Below, piece after piece: positions 1 through 12,800 of a stretch of 64,000 bases of DNA. The notes below the pieces were generated by a model, which saw only the letters and a list, made by a program, of their open reading frames with translations, made no database searches and had not been told where the DNA came from. The DNA comes from Bolinopsis microptera (taxonomy: Eukaryota > Ctenophora > Tentaculata > Lobata > Bolinopsidae). The position numbers were made by a program, and so were the translations under genes. Where the stretch lies: the NCBI RefSeq assembly GCF_026151205.1, contig NC_087075.1, forward strand, positions 248,001 through 312,000. The letters are read 5' to 3'. The number at the start of each line of letters is the position of its first letter. Position 1 is the first letter of the stretch.

Positions 1-79
1 ATTAACTTAGTAAAATGGTAACCTGGCCTTCATCCTAATAAATACCCATGTAATGTGACAGAGAAAGGAGTATGGTTCC

Positions 80-1269
80 CAGAGGCACATATTAGGTGCG
101 GTAAAAAAATCGAAATTATGCGGTACCGCACTCGACTATAAAGGTAAAATGTGCGGTAAGGTGCGGTAAATTTTTACCAATTATGCGGCAAATGTGCGAC
201 GATTTTTTCGAAATTTGTGCGGGAATTGTGCGGTTTTCTTTTGCATTTTCTGAAGGACTTTGGAAATTCTAAACGTATAACCGCCGCTCTTATCAAATGT
301 AGGTCTGTTTATGTGTTACTGAGGGTGTAGTTCTTTACTAAGACCATGATTGAACCTATATTGAGATTCAGTTATCTGAGAACAGTGACTTGATCTGGTG
401 GAGATCAGGAGACAGTTATTTGAAGACGCCTCTTGATAGAGTCGATCAGATCCCATGCGTGATCGCAAATATGTGACACGCTTGTTGGCATTGATCGTCA
501 GTACTTGTAAACCATTTGATCCAAGATCCATTAAGCCCACTATAAAGCCAACGCTACAACGAATAGAGCTCATTACCCGATAAAAAGGGCTGCAGGTATG
601 ATCGAAGTACGGTAACGACGAGGGTTCCATAACGGCCTGGGTCACGGTCCCGAAAGGGCCTGGGTCACGGTCCCGAAAGGGCCTGGGTCATGGTCCCGAA
701 AGGGCCTGGGTCACGTGGTACCGGGTCACGTGGCCTAGGCATGAGTTCCAAAAGGGCCTGAGTCAGGGTCACGTGGTAACTGGGTCACGTGGTTTAGGTA
801 TGAGTTCCAAAAGGGCCTGGGTCACGGTCCCGAAAGGGCCTGGGTTAGGGTCCCGAAAGGGCCTGGGTCACGGTCCCGAAAGGGCCTGGGTCAGGGTCCC
901 GAAAGGGCCTGGGTCAGGGTCCCGAAAGGGCCTGGGTCACGTGGTAACTGGGTCACGTGGCCTAGGTATGAGTTCCAAAAGGGCCTGGGTCACGGTCCCG
1001 AAAGGGCCTGAGTCACGGTCCTAAAAGGGCCTGAGTCACGGTCCTAAAAGGGCCCGACTTTTAAATCATTTTGGTTTTTACACTCGAAAATCTTAACGCG
1101 AAAATTTCAAAATTATGCGAAATTACGCGGAAAACGCTAGATTATGCGAAAATATGCAGAAAATTACAAAATGTGCGGAAGTGTGCGGAAAACAATAAAT
1201 TATGCGGAAATGTGCGGAAAACGGTAAATTGTGCGATCCCGCACCCATCGCACCTAATATGTGCCTCTG
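80..1269. mobile_element. Non-coding element with perfect 20-bp terminal inverted repeats
   Basis: Positions 80-99 (cagaggcacatattaggtgc) are the exact reverse complement of 1250-1269. Both subterminal zones (about 95-250 and 1085-1250) are rich in the same atgcgg/tgtgcgg words, and the middle is a minisatellite. The ends read CAGAGG...CCTCTG, which resembles hAT-type termini, but I could not find a matching 8-bp target duplication: the flanks are atggttcc and attattgg. No transposase frame is visible, so I infer a non-autonomous DNA transposon. Confidence 0.6.
625..1050. repeat. GC-rich minisatellite inside the inverted-repeat element
   Basis: Tandem copies of about 24 bp carrying the word cccgaaagggcctgggt, interspersed with a longer variant containing ggtcacgtgg and atgagttccaaaagg. 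The short open frames here are products of the repeat. It fills the centre of the element at 80-1269. Confidence 0.85.
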
Positions 1270-1540
1270 ATTATTGGTTCCTCCCGCTTAACACAGACGC
1301 TTGTAAAGCGAACCCCTGGTTAAGATTTACAGTCATGGTACGATATGGCGCCACGGGAAGTCGAACTGTAGCAGTCACCTAAGGGCAGTCACATCAGCGC
1401 AGAGGATTGCAGCCACCACTCAAACTGCGACCTCCGGCATCGCCCAGACTCGGCCAGGGAGGTTTCTCTCCAAATAGCAGCCCACTCCGCAACATCTGAG
1501 AGCAAGAGCGTCGGCCGCCCCACATAATATCAGCATTCAG

Positions 1541-1868
1541 CTAGAGGAGTAATACAACGTGCACAACTGTGTCCTGACATTAAACCACGCCTATTAAACC
1601 TTGATTGACGATGTCAATCCGTCGAGATCGTTGCTCTGCGAAGCAGAGCAACGATCGTCGAAGCAAGAATGCAAGTTTGCGCGGCGCGTCGAAGCGGCGA
1701 AGTCCTAGAGGAGTAATACAACGTGCACAACTGTGTCCTGACATTAAACCACGCCTATTAAACCTTGATTGACGATGTCAATCCGTCGAGATCGTTGCTC
1801 TGCGAAGCAGAGCAACGATCGTCGAAGCAAGAATGCAAGTTTGCGCGGCGCGTCGAAGCGGCGAAGTC
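1541..1868. repeat. Two tandem 164-bp units with strong hairpins
   Basis: Two near-identical units, 1541-1704 and 1705-1868. Each contains a perfect 14-bp stem closed by a GAA loop (1626-1639 pairs with 1643-1656; second copy 164 bp later). Further short cgaag hairpin-like words follow, and the unit ends in a GC-rich stretch. No coding frame is convincing. Possibly a tandemly inserted small transposon such as a Helitron- or SINE-like unit; the class is not determined. Confidence 0.8.
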
Positions 1869-2712
1869 CTCCAAATTAAACCACATTAAATAATATCGTC
1901 GTTTATGCTAATGATCAGTGCGGAATCTTTTTACTGAAAACTTTATAAATCAGATCTGAATTTGTTTGTTGTTTCCGTTGTTATGAGGACTAATAAGTTT
2001 ATCGCAGGGATGTTTACTCGCCAGTTATTTACCAGGTGGAGCAATTAGTAAACAAAACAAATAAAAAAGAAAAAAAGAAAATGATAGTCACGTTGAAAAC
2101 TGAACAGTGAAAAACGAGCAATTTAGGACAGAACTTTTAATTATATTTATACATAGTAACGTCCGATAAAGTATGTAACATGCTGTCCAAAACCAAAATA
2201 CATAATACGAAGACTTTGTTGTAACTTTGTATAACTATAAAAAGCATCAATAATAATACCTCTCTTTGGATAAAATATACGATAAACAAAGTTTTACAAG
2301 CAACAAATAAAGGATATCATTATCACATGACTCACTAGTCATTACAAATAAAGTTACCTTATCTCCGTTTCTTAAAATAGGTCTGATAAGAAAATGAACC
2401 AGTAAGTAATCAAATCTAGCTGCCTGAAACCCGTGGAGATTTGATTACCATATCTAGACCAGCTGATTTTAATGCTCAATTACGCGGAAATTCTTGGAAC
2501 AAGCCGATTAAACCAGTAAAGAAATCAGGACAGTATAACTACATATATAATATAAATACATATATAATATACTTATATATATAATACAATTATAGGACTA
2601 CGGGTAAAGCGGAGGTGGGCGCCATTATAACTATAAGTATAGGAATAGCGAGGCCATGTCGATCTATTACACTTCAAATAACACCCGCTACTTTGATTTC
2701 CTATCGCCTAAC
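1869..2712. other. AT-rich stretch without recognised genes
   Basis: No open frame, RNA gene or family match recognised. It holds only simple AT microsatellite around 2540-2595 (tatataat words). Confidence 0.5.
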
Positions 2713-2786
2713 CAGTAACTCTAACCCGGCCCTAACCCGGCCCTAACCGGAACCCTAACCCGGCCCTAACCGGAACCCTAACCCCA
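2713..2786 (-). repeat. Degenerate CCCTAA-type telomere-like repeats
   Basis: A short run of ccctaaccc units interrupted by cgg and gga (ccctaacccggccctaac words). It is in the opposite orientation to the long TTAGGG array 420 bp downstream. It looks like a subtelomeric or telomere-derived variant block. Confidence 0.7.
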
Positions 2787-3060
2787 GGTAACCCCTAATA
2801 ACATATAATTATATTTATACTGCCTGGTATGGGGCCATTTTAGTGTTTTCCTTAACGAGGCATTGCCATTGGTTAAACTATTTAAATGCCTATGCAGAGT
2901 CTGAAAGTAAAAACAGAATCTCCTGCATAATGATAAACTACGCAGTTGCGAAAATCCATGGCACCCAAACTTTAAGGTTTTGATTGAATATTGCGATTTT
3001 GAACTTTAAGCGCGGGCAGTTTTTCGCGACTCACGGCTGTGCAACTACTATTAACTTACC

Positions 3061-3150
3061 GGGCCGCGCTCAGACTGTCACTCCGCCGAATCTCTATTAT
3101 GTTTATGAACATGATAGCCTGAGGTCCCCAGATAACTATTGTCATATTAC
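3061..3150. repeat. Direct repeat, left copy, flanking the telomeric array
   Basis: An approximately 85-bp segment starting gggccgcgctcag and running through gaggtccccag. It recurs in the same orientation at 4401-4484 with a few substitutions and a 3-bp length difference. The pair brackets the TTAGGG array and the small palindromic element. Confidence 0.8.
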
Positions 3151-3207
3151 CTGGCACGCCAATTCCAATGGTAAACTTAAAGACTAATTACTAAAATATA
3201 TAGCCTT

Positions 3208-3724
3208 ATAGGGTTAGGGTTAGGGTTAGGGTTAGGGTTAGGGTTAGGGTTAGGGTTAGGGTTAGGGTTAGGGTTAGGGTTAGGGTTAGGGTTAGGGTTA
3301 GGGTTAGGGTTAGGGTTAGGGTTAGAGTTAGGGTTAGGGTTAGGGTTAGGGTTAGGGTTAGGGTTAGGGTTAGGGTTAGGTTAGGGTTAGGGTTAGGGTT
3401 AGGGTTAGGGTTAGGGTTAGGGTTAGGGTTAGGGTTAGGGTTAGGGTTAGGGTTAGGGTTAGGGTTAGGGTTAGGGTTAAGGTTAGGGTTAGGGTTAGGG
3501 TTAGGGTTAGGGTTAGGGTTAGGGTTAGGGTTAGGGTTAGGGTTAGGGTTAGGGTTAGGGTTAGGGTTAGGGTTAGGGTTAGGGTTAGGGTTAGGGTTAG
3601 GGTTAGGGTTAGGGTTAGGGTTAGGGTTAGGGTTAGGGTTAGGGTTAGGGTTAGGGTTAGGGTTAGGGTTAGGGTTAGGGTTAGGGTTAGGGTTAGGGTT
3701 AGGGTTAGGGTTAGGGTTAGGGTT
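3208..3724 (+). repeat. Interstitial telomeric array (TTAGGG)n
   Basis: About 86 nearly perfect copies of the TTAGGG hexamer, with only a few variants (ttagag near 3326, a ggtta contraction near 3380, ttaagg near 3478). Unique sequence lies on both sides, so in this window it is internal, not a chromosome end. The hexamer is the ancestral animal telomere repeat. Confidence 0.97.
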
Positions 3725-4016
3725 GTCATACGTTGTATGACCCGCCGCGCACGAAGTGCGCGGCTCCCCCTGTATCGTCGAAGACGATACACTATAGTGA
3801 AGCTATAGTGACGATACACTATAGTGAAGCGACAGTGGGGGTCACCGCGTGATACAAGGTCCGAGCTAGTAGTCGTTACCAATACGTGCGCGGGGGTTTA
3901 CTTCATATTTACCTCGTGACCCCCACGAAACGGTCGTTTCACTACCTTTATCGCGATCGTTATTACGATACAGGGGAGCCGTGCACTCGTGCGCGGCGGG
4001 TCATAGAACGTATGAT
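3725..4016. mobile_element. Small palindromic element abutting the telomeric array
   Basis: About 50 bp at each end are inverted repeats (left gtcatacgttgtatgaccc; right gggtcatagaacgtatgat), so the whole 292 bp could fold back. The left part contains several GAA-loop hairpins (for example gtatcgtc-gaa-gacgatac). It starts exactly where the TTAGGG array stops. No coding capacity; I infer a MITE-like element. Confidence 0.7.
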
Positions 4017-4400
4017 ACAAGTAATCCACAGTTAAGTAGACCAGCCGCGCATTGTGCACTTCTACAATTGATATTATAAGCTCGGTCTCACCCAAATTAG
4101 CTCGGACGACCTAGTTACACTTACATTTTCATGACGGTAATGGAAATTGTTATAATTTCCTTTTTTTTGGAAAAAGTTGACATTGGCGACGGTCTTCACA
4201 TAGCCATGTGTATACGCGTACTGCAAGCGAGAGGGCTCTGGTCACTGGTTAGAGCAAGCGACGGTCCATTGACTCCATTCTAAATAATACCAAATCTATA
4301 TAACTTCAGAATTATTGCGTTCAATTAAGTAAATATTATTTTTGTATTTTAGTATTCTTAGAATAGTATAAATATGATCATAATCAATAGTTGATTTACT

Positions 4401-4484
4401 GGGCCGCGCTCAGCCTGTCATTCCGCCGAATCTCTATGTTTATGAACATGATAGCCTGAGGTCCCCAGGTAATAGTTGTTATAT
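4401..4484. repeat. Direct repeat, right copy
   Basis: Second copy of the segment at 3061-3150 (gggccgcgctcag ... gaggtccccag), on the far side of the telomeric array and palindromic element. Confidence 0.8.
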
Positions 4485-4593
4485 CAAGCGTTGTTTATTG
4501 TTATATTAAACGTTTATGATAGCCATTTCAAGAATTTGTTGATTTTATTTTCAAAAAGGCCTGAAATTCGGAATTTATTCATTTGTCATTATT

Positions 4594-5550
4594 AGTATTA
4601 CCTTGTAATCCTTGTAATCCTAGTAATCCTTGTAATCCTTGTAATCCTTGTAATCCTTGTAATCCTTGTAATCCTTGTAATCCTTGTAATCCTTGTAATC
4701 CTTGTAATCCTTGTAATCCTTGTAAACCCTTTGTAAATCCTTGTAATCCTTGTAATCCCTTGTTATCCTTGTAATCCTTGTAATCCTTGAATCCTTGTAA
4801 GTCCTTTGTAATCCTTGTAATCTTGGAATCTGTAATCCTTGTAATCCTTGTAATCCCATTGTAATCCTTGTAATCCTTGTAATCCTTGTAATCCTTTTTT
4901 AATCCTAGTAAGCATTGTAATTCCTTGTAATAACCCTTGTATCCTTGTAATCCTTGTAATCCTGTAATCCTTGTAATCCTTGCAATCCCTTTGCAATCCT
5001 TGCAATCCTTTTAATCCTTGTAATTCTTGCAATCTTTGTAGTCTTTGTAATCTTTGTAATCCTTGTATTTAAAACTTGTAATGCTTTGAAATCCATGTAA
5101 TTCCTTGTAATCCTTGTAATCCTTGTAAATCTTGATTCCTTGTAACCTTTGTAATCCTTGTAATCCTTGTTATCCTTGTATCCTTGTAATCCTTGTAATC
5201 CCTTGTAATCCTGTAAATCCGTGCAATCCTTGTATCCATTTAATCCTTGTAATTCTTGCAATCCTTACAATCTTTGTAATCCTTGTAATCCTTGCAAATC
5301 CTGCAATCCTTGTAATCCTTGTAATCCTTGAATCCCTTTTAATCCTTGTATTCCTTTGTAATCCTTGTAATCTTGTAATCCTTGTAATCCTTGTAATCCA
5401 TGTAATCCTTGTAATCCTTGTAAACCTTTGTAATCCTTGTAATCCTGTAATCCCTTGTAATCCTTGTAATCCTGAATCCATGTAATCCTTGTAATCCTTG
5501 TAATCCATGTAATCCTTGTCATCCTGTGAATCCTTTGTAATCCTTACCCA
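4594..5550. repeat. 9-bp minisatellite (taatccttg)
   Basis: About 100 copies of a 9-bp unit, increasingly degenerate after 4900, with insertions and single-base slips. Open frames on either strand here (NPC and GLQ/YKD repeats) are artefacts of the period being divisible by three. Confidence 0.95.
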
Positions 5551-6742
5551 AAAGTAGAACCAAGACAGTCCTCTCAGAACTTTTAATCCATAAAAATTCA
5601 GAATTCCGATCTTTCCTTGTCTGCCAATCTTTCAAATTAAAGTGTTTTTGATAAATAGTTTAGTATGAATTGAAACATTTTTGAAGATGTACCTTTTTGG
5701 TTAAATCGAGGTTCTTTAGATTGACGAGCTTATTAGAAGTAATCTGCTAATATGAAAAAGAGCCAAATGAATATTTTGTTTTTTACTAAACTTATTTGTT
5801 ATTTAAACCGTAGCAGTAAAAAAAATGAAATGATTTTCATATCCGGAAGAGTAAAAGTGGTGGAATGAAAATTCGACATCCAGAACAGTTGAAGTAAAAC
5901 AAAGTGAGCCCCTCCGCGTAACGTGATTATAGCCCCTGGTAACATGACTTGACCACGTGCTGCAGTCGTTCTACTTTTCATATCGTTATGCAACAAGTGC
6001 TCCTTCATAAAACAAGTGCTTCTTTGCAAGCAAACAATAACACTTGTTTGTTTTATCTTTTAATTGCTTTTTGAAAAACACTTCGCTGTCCTTATTATTT
6101 TCGATGCACTTGTGTAAACATTAAATATACAACGAGATTTAACCAATGTTTTTGTGCTTGTTATCGACATCGTGGTCTGTTATTGTTGCAGTTAATTGTT
6201 TAAGTTTCTCTTTTGTAAATGTTTTGACTATCGAACTGATGCACGTGTCGTTGTTTCGACATTAACTTTAAGTAATTTTTAAGATAATCAAATTGAGTCA
6301 AATTCCTTAGCAGACATAATAATGCCGTGGTAAATAAAGGGTGAAGCTGTTGGGGATATGGTAGCTACTGATGTAATACAGCGTTATCACGCGCCAACTA
6401 ACTTAAGTTAATTTGACACCATTTTGGGTTGAATTTTTAGTACTAAGATTAAGAAGTTAGATTTGATTGCTTGTTTGGCGGAACCCTACAAGTGTAAACT
6501 AAGCAATGATACTGATCCTCACACGTGCTGTTATACAGTATATTAACTTTATTTACTTCCAGTTGTATTAAGTTCAACACAGTTTAATATACATATTATA
6601 TACTAGTTTAATATAAGCAGCTTCTCAATAGGGCGCGTGTCGGTTACAACCCCAAATTAATCACAGATTCTCCTACCACGGGCAGAGTTTAACGACGCAC
6701 GCTACGTCACGCACCCTCCACCTCTCTCGCGTTTTTTCATTG
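5551..6742. other. Upstream region of the forkhead gene, no gene recognised
   Basis: AT-rich sequence without convincing coding frames. The last 200 bp before the ATG at 6855 are more GC-rich, with an inverted CCAAT-type word (attgg, 6738-6742) and an X-box just after it. A promoter is inferred here but no TATA box is evident. Confidence 0.4.
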
Positions 6743-6756
6743 GTTACCACAGCAAC
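6743..6756. promoter_or_regulatory. X-box (RFX-type) motif upstream of forkhead exon 1
   Basis: GTTACCACAGCAAC fits the palindromic RFX/X-box pattern GTNRCC-N2-RGYAAC with no mismatch. It lies about 100 bp before the inferred start codon, in the GC-rich upstream zone. Binding is inferred from the motif alone. Confidence 0.5.
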
Positions 6757-6854
6757 ACACGTGGCACTGTGGTTCTAGGAAGCAACGGCCGTTATACGCG
6801 CCACAACCTTCTGTTTTTGTTGTGATTTGAAGGTTTTATCAACAAACAAACAAT

Positions 6855-9800
6855 ATGTCCGGTGCCGGACTCCCAGCTCCTTCTGTCGCTACCTCGTTGC
6901 TCACAACGCACGTTCAGAGGATGGGGTCCGATATCAGCTCCGACATGAGGACGAGCATCAGCTTCAGCAACATCCTGTCAGAAGATCAGGTTAGCAACTC
7001 ATTCTCACTGTTTAGACCTATTAGTAGTATTTATAAGAGTCCTGCAATAATTATTTTGTTAAACAACTCTGTCACTTTTTCAGTGTACATTCAATTTCTT
7101 TACCAATATCCTAACTAATGAAAACTTTACTAGACTACTTTACAACTACTGGTTTTATGTCTAAAGCAAGGTTAAGAAATGTAAATTATTACTCAATTTC
7201 CATCGAGTTTGAGGACAACATAATAACTAACTTGTTTGTTAAAATAGATTTAAATTACATAACGGTACGACAAAAAAACTACGGATACTTTTCTTCACAG
7301 CGATGTTTGAATCACACGCGATCGAGGTGAAAGCATACGTTGACTACCTTATCGGACGTTATTTGACCGGGCAATGCGTGAACCGTGAACGGACATAATA
7401 TTAATTCTGAACGGACATTAAAATAAACGGACATTAAAATGAACGATAGGGCCTATAGCGTCCAATTAATGTCCGTTCAAATAAAGTCTGATAAGGTATT
7501 TGGATATTGACACAGCAGTTTGACGGTGTTTTTTTAGAATCTTTCTGCTGTGGAAATGGAATATGAATCAGAATTCATTGATTTTTCATTCTTCCTTTTC
7601 TTGGGTCTGAAACTGAATCCTGTGCATAAAAATTGTAGTTTAGAGTCGATCTTCCAACTAATTTTCTCGCACCATTGACCTCATCAACGAACAATTCTAG
7701 ACATGAGTCATGACACGAATTTAAAACCTCGTTTAAAAAATTATCAAAAGTAAAAGGACCACCCACTATCCCTAGCACTGACAAGATTTTATTGATAATA
7801 TCTGGCATCAGAAGGTAGATGAATGTTTAACAGGCCTCATCGCATGCTCATTGCTCCTGTTAGCGCTGGACTGTTAACCTCTGACTTTTTGTTTGTTAAT
7901 TCTAACCACCCTCATATATTCACCAATATATTCACCAATACAACACAAGTATACTCTCTCTCTGTGTTATGGTCAACGTATAGCACAGGTGTAACACAGG
8001 TACGACACAGATACAACACAGGTACAACACAGGTATAACACAATATAACACAGGTACAACACAGGTATAACACAGGTATAACACAAGTATAACACAGGTA
8101 TAACACAGGTACAACACAGGTACAACACAGGTACAACACAGGTATAACACAGGTATAACACAGGTATAACACAGGTATAACACAGTATAACCACAGTTAA
8201 ACAGTACAACACAGGTACAACCAGGTACAACACAGGTATAACACAGGTATAACACAGGTATAACACAGGTATAACACAGGTACAACACAGGTATAACACA
8301 GTATAACACAAGTTATAGACACAAGGTATAACACAGCGGTATAAACACAGGTATAAAACAGGTATACACAGGTATAAAACACAAGATACCCACAGGGTGT
8401 AACACAGGTTAACACAGGTACAACACAGGTGACAACACGCGTGTGTGAGGGTAGGGGGGGGGGGGGGGACACAGTTAGTAAGGGGGGGGAGACGCGCGGT
8501 GTATCACAGCGCGTGGTATTAGACACAGGGGAGGCAGGGAGGGGGACACAGAAAGCAACGAGGTACAGAGGGGAGGGGGGGGGGAACACAGGTACAGGGG
8601 GGGGCCAAAGGGTAGCGCGGCCACAGTGGAAGAAGGGGGGGGGGACCGAAGGTATAACACAGGTACAGACACGAGGTATAACACAGGTATAACACAGGTA
8701 TATCTCAGGTTATAACACAGTACAAACACAGGTATAACACAGGTGTAACACAGGTGTAACACAGGTACAACACAGGTGTAACACAGGTACAACACAGGTG
8801 TAACACAGGTGTAACACAGGTACAACACAATAAACACCGAGGTGTGGGCGGAGCACAGGTAGCTGACACTGGTATAACACAGGTATGAACAGGGCAGGGG
8901 TGAGTAAACCAGGAGTGAGACACAGGGATAACACGGTATTACACAGGTATAAAAGCGGGAGGGTTGGAAGCACAGGGGTGAACGACAGGTAGACGGGTAC
9001 TCAGTTAAAACACGAGGAACAACACAGGTATAACACTGGTAAGAACTCTGGGTATGGAGACAGCGAGGTAGCAACACTGGTACAACACATGGGGGGGGGG
9101 GGGGGTACAGGGGGGTAGAGAGGAGGTGGGGTAGGGGGGAGGACAGGGCAGGTATGGAAACGGACGGAGGGGGGGTAGAGTGGGGGGGAGAAAGCAGGTA
9201 CAACACAGGTGAGAAGGGGACACGAGTGGTAGCGGAGACACGGAGGGTATTAACTAAGTTTTATAAGGTAGATAACAGGTTATGAACGGGGATCGAGTAT
9301 AAGGGCAAAGGTAGGTATCACAGGTGTATACAAAGGTAGTGGGAGGGAATAAGGTATTAATACGGGGGTATAAAAAGGGCATATAAGGTAATAAAGGGTG
9401 TAAAACAGGGTAAGAACAGGCTGGTTTGTGGGTACTGGTAGAGAGCGTAGAGGGGGTTGAATATAAAGGGACGTAGCGTATGGGTATAAAAGGGTATTAT
9501 AATGTTTTGCTAAGTTTTAGGGTATATTTGGTTAATAAAGTATATGGGTTAATAAGAAGTGATATGTTTGGGGAGTATAAATTAAAGGGGGGGGGGGGGG
9601 GGGGAAAGAGAGGATGTGAACCTGGAGATATATAAATGTAGAATCATATTGATAATGATAAGGGGGTATAGTATGGATAGATAAAAATAAAATAAGGTTA
9701 GGGAGTATAAGGGGGGGGATAATGATGGTTGTGTAACTGGGAATGTGGAATATAGGGGAATATTGTGAAATAGAGGGAAAAGGGATGGTAATATATTATA

Positions 9801-12800
9801 ATGGAAATAGAAGGAATAGGGGAATAGAGGGTAATAGAGGGAATAGTGGGGAATATGGGGGAATAGTTGGGGAATAGAGGGAATATGAGGGATTAGTGGG
9901 TGAATAGATGGAAAGAGGGAATCAGATAGTGGAATAGAAGGAAATAGAGGATTAGTGGAATAGAGGGAAGAGAGGATTATGAAATTTAAGAATAGGGGAA
10001 ATATAGGAATAGAGGAACTAGAAGGGTAAGGGTATATGGGAATAGATGGAATATGTATGTGGGGAATTAGAGAAATTAGGTAAATAGAGGGGAAGATGGA
10101 ATAGAAGGTAATATTAGGTAATAGGGAAATAATGGGAATAGAGGTTATATTGGAATAGAGGTATTGAGTGGAATTAGAGAGGGAATGAGTATAGTGGAAA
10201 TATGTGGGAAAAGGAATAAGGATAGATGAAAGATTAGAGGGAATAGTGGGAATAGATGGGGAATAGTGGGAATAGAGAATAGTGGAAAAAGAGGGAATAG
10301 AGGATTAGTGGAATAGAGGAATAGTGGAAAGAGAATAGTGGGAATTAGTGGAATAAGGGAATAGAGGGATTAGTGGGAATAAGGAATAGTGGAATATAGG
10401 GAATAGATGTAAAATAGGAATGCTAAGGTAAAATAGTAATAAGAGGTAATATAGGGAATAGAGGGAAATAGAGGGAATAGTGGGAATATGATGGAAATAT
10501 TGGTCACTATCACGTTAATATTTTACTCGCAGGGATTAGTTGTAAATATATGTACTAGTTGGAAAAGATGGCAAAAGAGGTAATATAGCAATCTATGGTA
10601 CTAGCTGTCCACTCTGTACACTCGGGCCAATCTTCCACGATTCTGTTTTTGTCCCACTCTGCCAACTCGTCCCCCATCTGTCCACTCTGTACTATCTGTC
10701 CCATATGTCACAATGGAACTATCTGGTGCCACCAAGCGGTCCCACACTGGCCACTAGGTCACAACTCTGGCACGTGTCTGTCCACGATTCACTTTGTTTA
10801 CCATGTCTATTCAATTTTTTCAATATACTATGGGTAACGGGTATGTATAGCATTTTTCTACTTTTCCTGTTTCCTCTAGTGTTTAAATAACTAAAAATCT
10901 TGTTCCGTTATATTTAAATTGGTCGGCCGAACTTTTATCTTAGAGCTGGCGATCAAGGATGTTATAACGATGCTGGCTCATTCTTTCATAAAGATGGTCA
11001 GGTACCATAAATACTTAAATAGGTTGTCGATTCTGTAATTTCTCTGGTTGATTTGCCACATCAAATCGGATTTAGTTACACCGAAACCCCCTTAGTGACA
11101 AACGTCTAGCACGTGATTAACACAGTGTGCCCGGTTTGCTGCACTTAGTCACATGACATAACTCTTCAAATTTGATTGGCTGTCTTAAACCACGTGTCTG
11201 ATATACTTGATCCTGATTGGCTGATCAGATCTAGGACTACTCGCAGGGGTCCCAGATGTTGTTTGTAAACAAAGTTCAATCTGTAAATTTGATACACCCC
11301 ACACTCCGTACCTCACCGGCTCTACATCACGTGATGTGACCATGTGACTACGCGACCGTTCATTCTGAACTTGTATTTTAAAACTACCACAGCAGCAGGC
11401 AGCTATAAAGACTCAGAGTTGCGTATTTTATATGATATTCAAATTCTCAACATTTTACTTGTAGAAAGCAGTGAAAAGTCGAATTTCGGAATTGCGAAGT
11501 CGAGACCAAATCAAACTCGGACAATTATCAAACTCAAAGTTTTGGGTTTTAGCGAAAAGTGCGGAAATTGTTTAGATAATAGTATTCATTATCCCATATC
11601 TGGCTCCAAGCCAAACATCACCAGCCCGTCTTTGTCATTTGACAGGCTTCCAAACCTTTATATAAAATGACATCCCATTACCCATAAGATAGATTGGGAA
11701 ACTTATCTTCATAATATAAATGACGCGCATCTTAACTGGCTGCACGTGCAATAAGGTACAGATCTGTCGATAGTACACACAATTTAATTAATTTTAATTT
11801 AAGTATTTTACTGACTTTTTGCGCAATTTGACACATTATCGTACGTGGTTTGACGTTTCCTGGACGATATTGGACCAACTTATTGCGGACGTCTTAAATA
11901 CCGGAACTTTTTAACTTCGGAAAAATGGCTTTTATAATGATTTTTGTATGGTCTGGGGACCCCTCCCCTGGTTGATAAGCATTTACCCCCTGGTTGATAG
12001 CATGGTCCCCCCCCCCCCCCTCTGGTGATAACGGAGCATTGTACTTCACAGCCTTTAACCGTACGATACGAATTAGCCTGACCCTACGTCCGATTTCCGG
12101 TCATTTCAAAGATAAAATGAATGAAAAATGTCGTGAAGAAGTATTTGTCGTATTTGACAGTCTTTCTTTGGTAGAATTAAAAGAACGGTATTTTTATCGA
12201 GAGCGGAATATCCTTGTCCTGATGTATCGAGATAGCAGGAAGGCCTGAGAAAGGGCTCATTTCCCAGCCACACCTGGGAATTGAGACGCGCACACGTGCA
12301 CCTCAGAGTCATGTGATCACTGTGTAAAGAGAGTTACAACTAGTCACGTGACCCCCCCCAAAAAAAAAAAAAAAAAAAAAAAAAATACCGGTGTGCTGTT
12401 GGGTGATTGATGTTGGCCAGCTGCCAATCAGTTCACCCAGTTATACACTTCCCTGATATCTACTAAGTATAATCGTATTAATAGATATCGGTTTTTGCCA
12501 TCCCCAAAATTTGTCAGCAGTTTATTTCATCGCTTGAAGTGCTTATGTTTAGCTCATTTCTTACACTTTACGTAATAGTAAACCTCATATAAAGTACTCT
12601 TTCTGAATTATTGTACGATGTTAGAATCGTGTAGTGATTTGTTGTCGAGGGCATTTAGATTAGCCAATCAGGGACCCTCAGGTGAGAAAGTTACATTATA
12701 TACCACTATTTACCACTATATACCACTATTTACCACTACATACCACTATATAACACTATATCCACATATAACCTCTGTATACCCACTATAACACCACTAT

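Noticed and set aside
3208-3724. A true chromosome end
   Set aside because: Unique sequence continues on both sides for kilobases, so in this assembly it is interstitial.
3376-3882. LTLTLT-rich open frame
   Set aside because: Reverse translation of the TTAGGG array.
7575-7808. A 77-codon reverse-strand frame as a small gene
   Set aside because: No homology recognised, no splice or regulatory support, and it lies inside the forkhead intron; could equally be chance or a transposon fragment.
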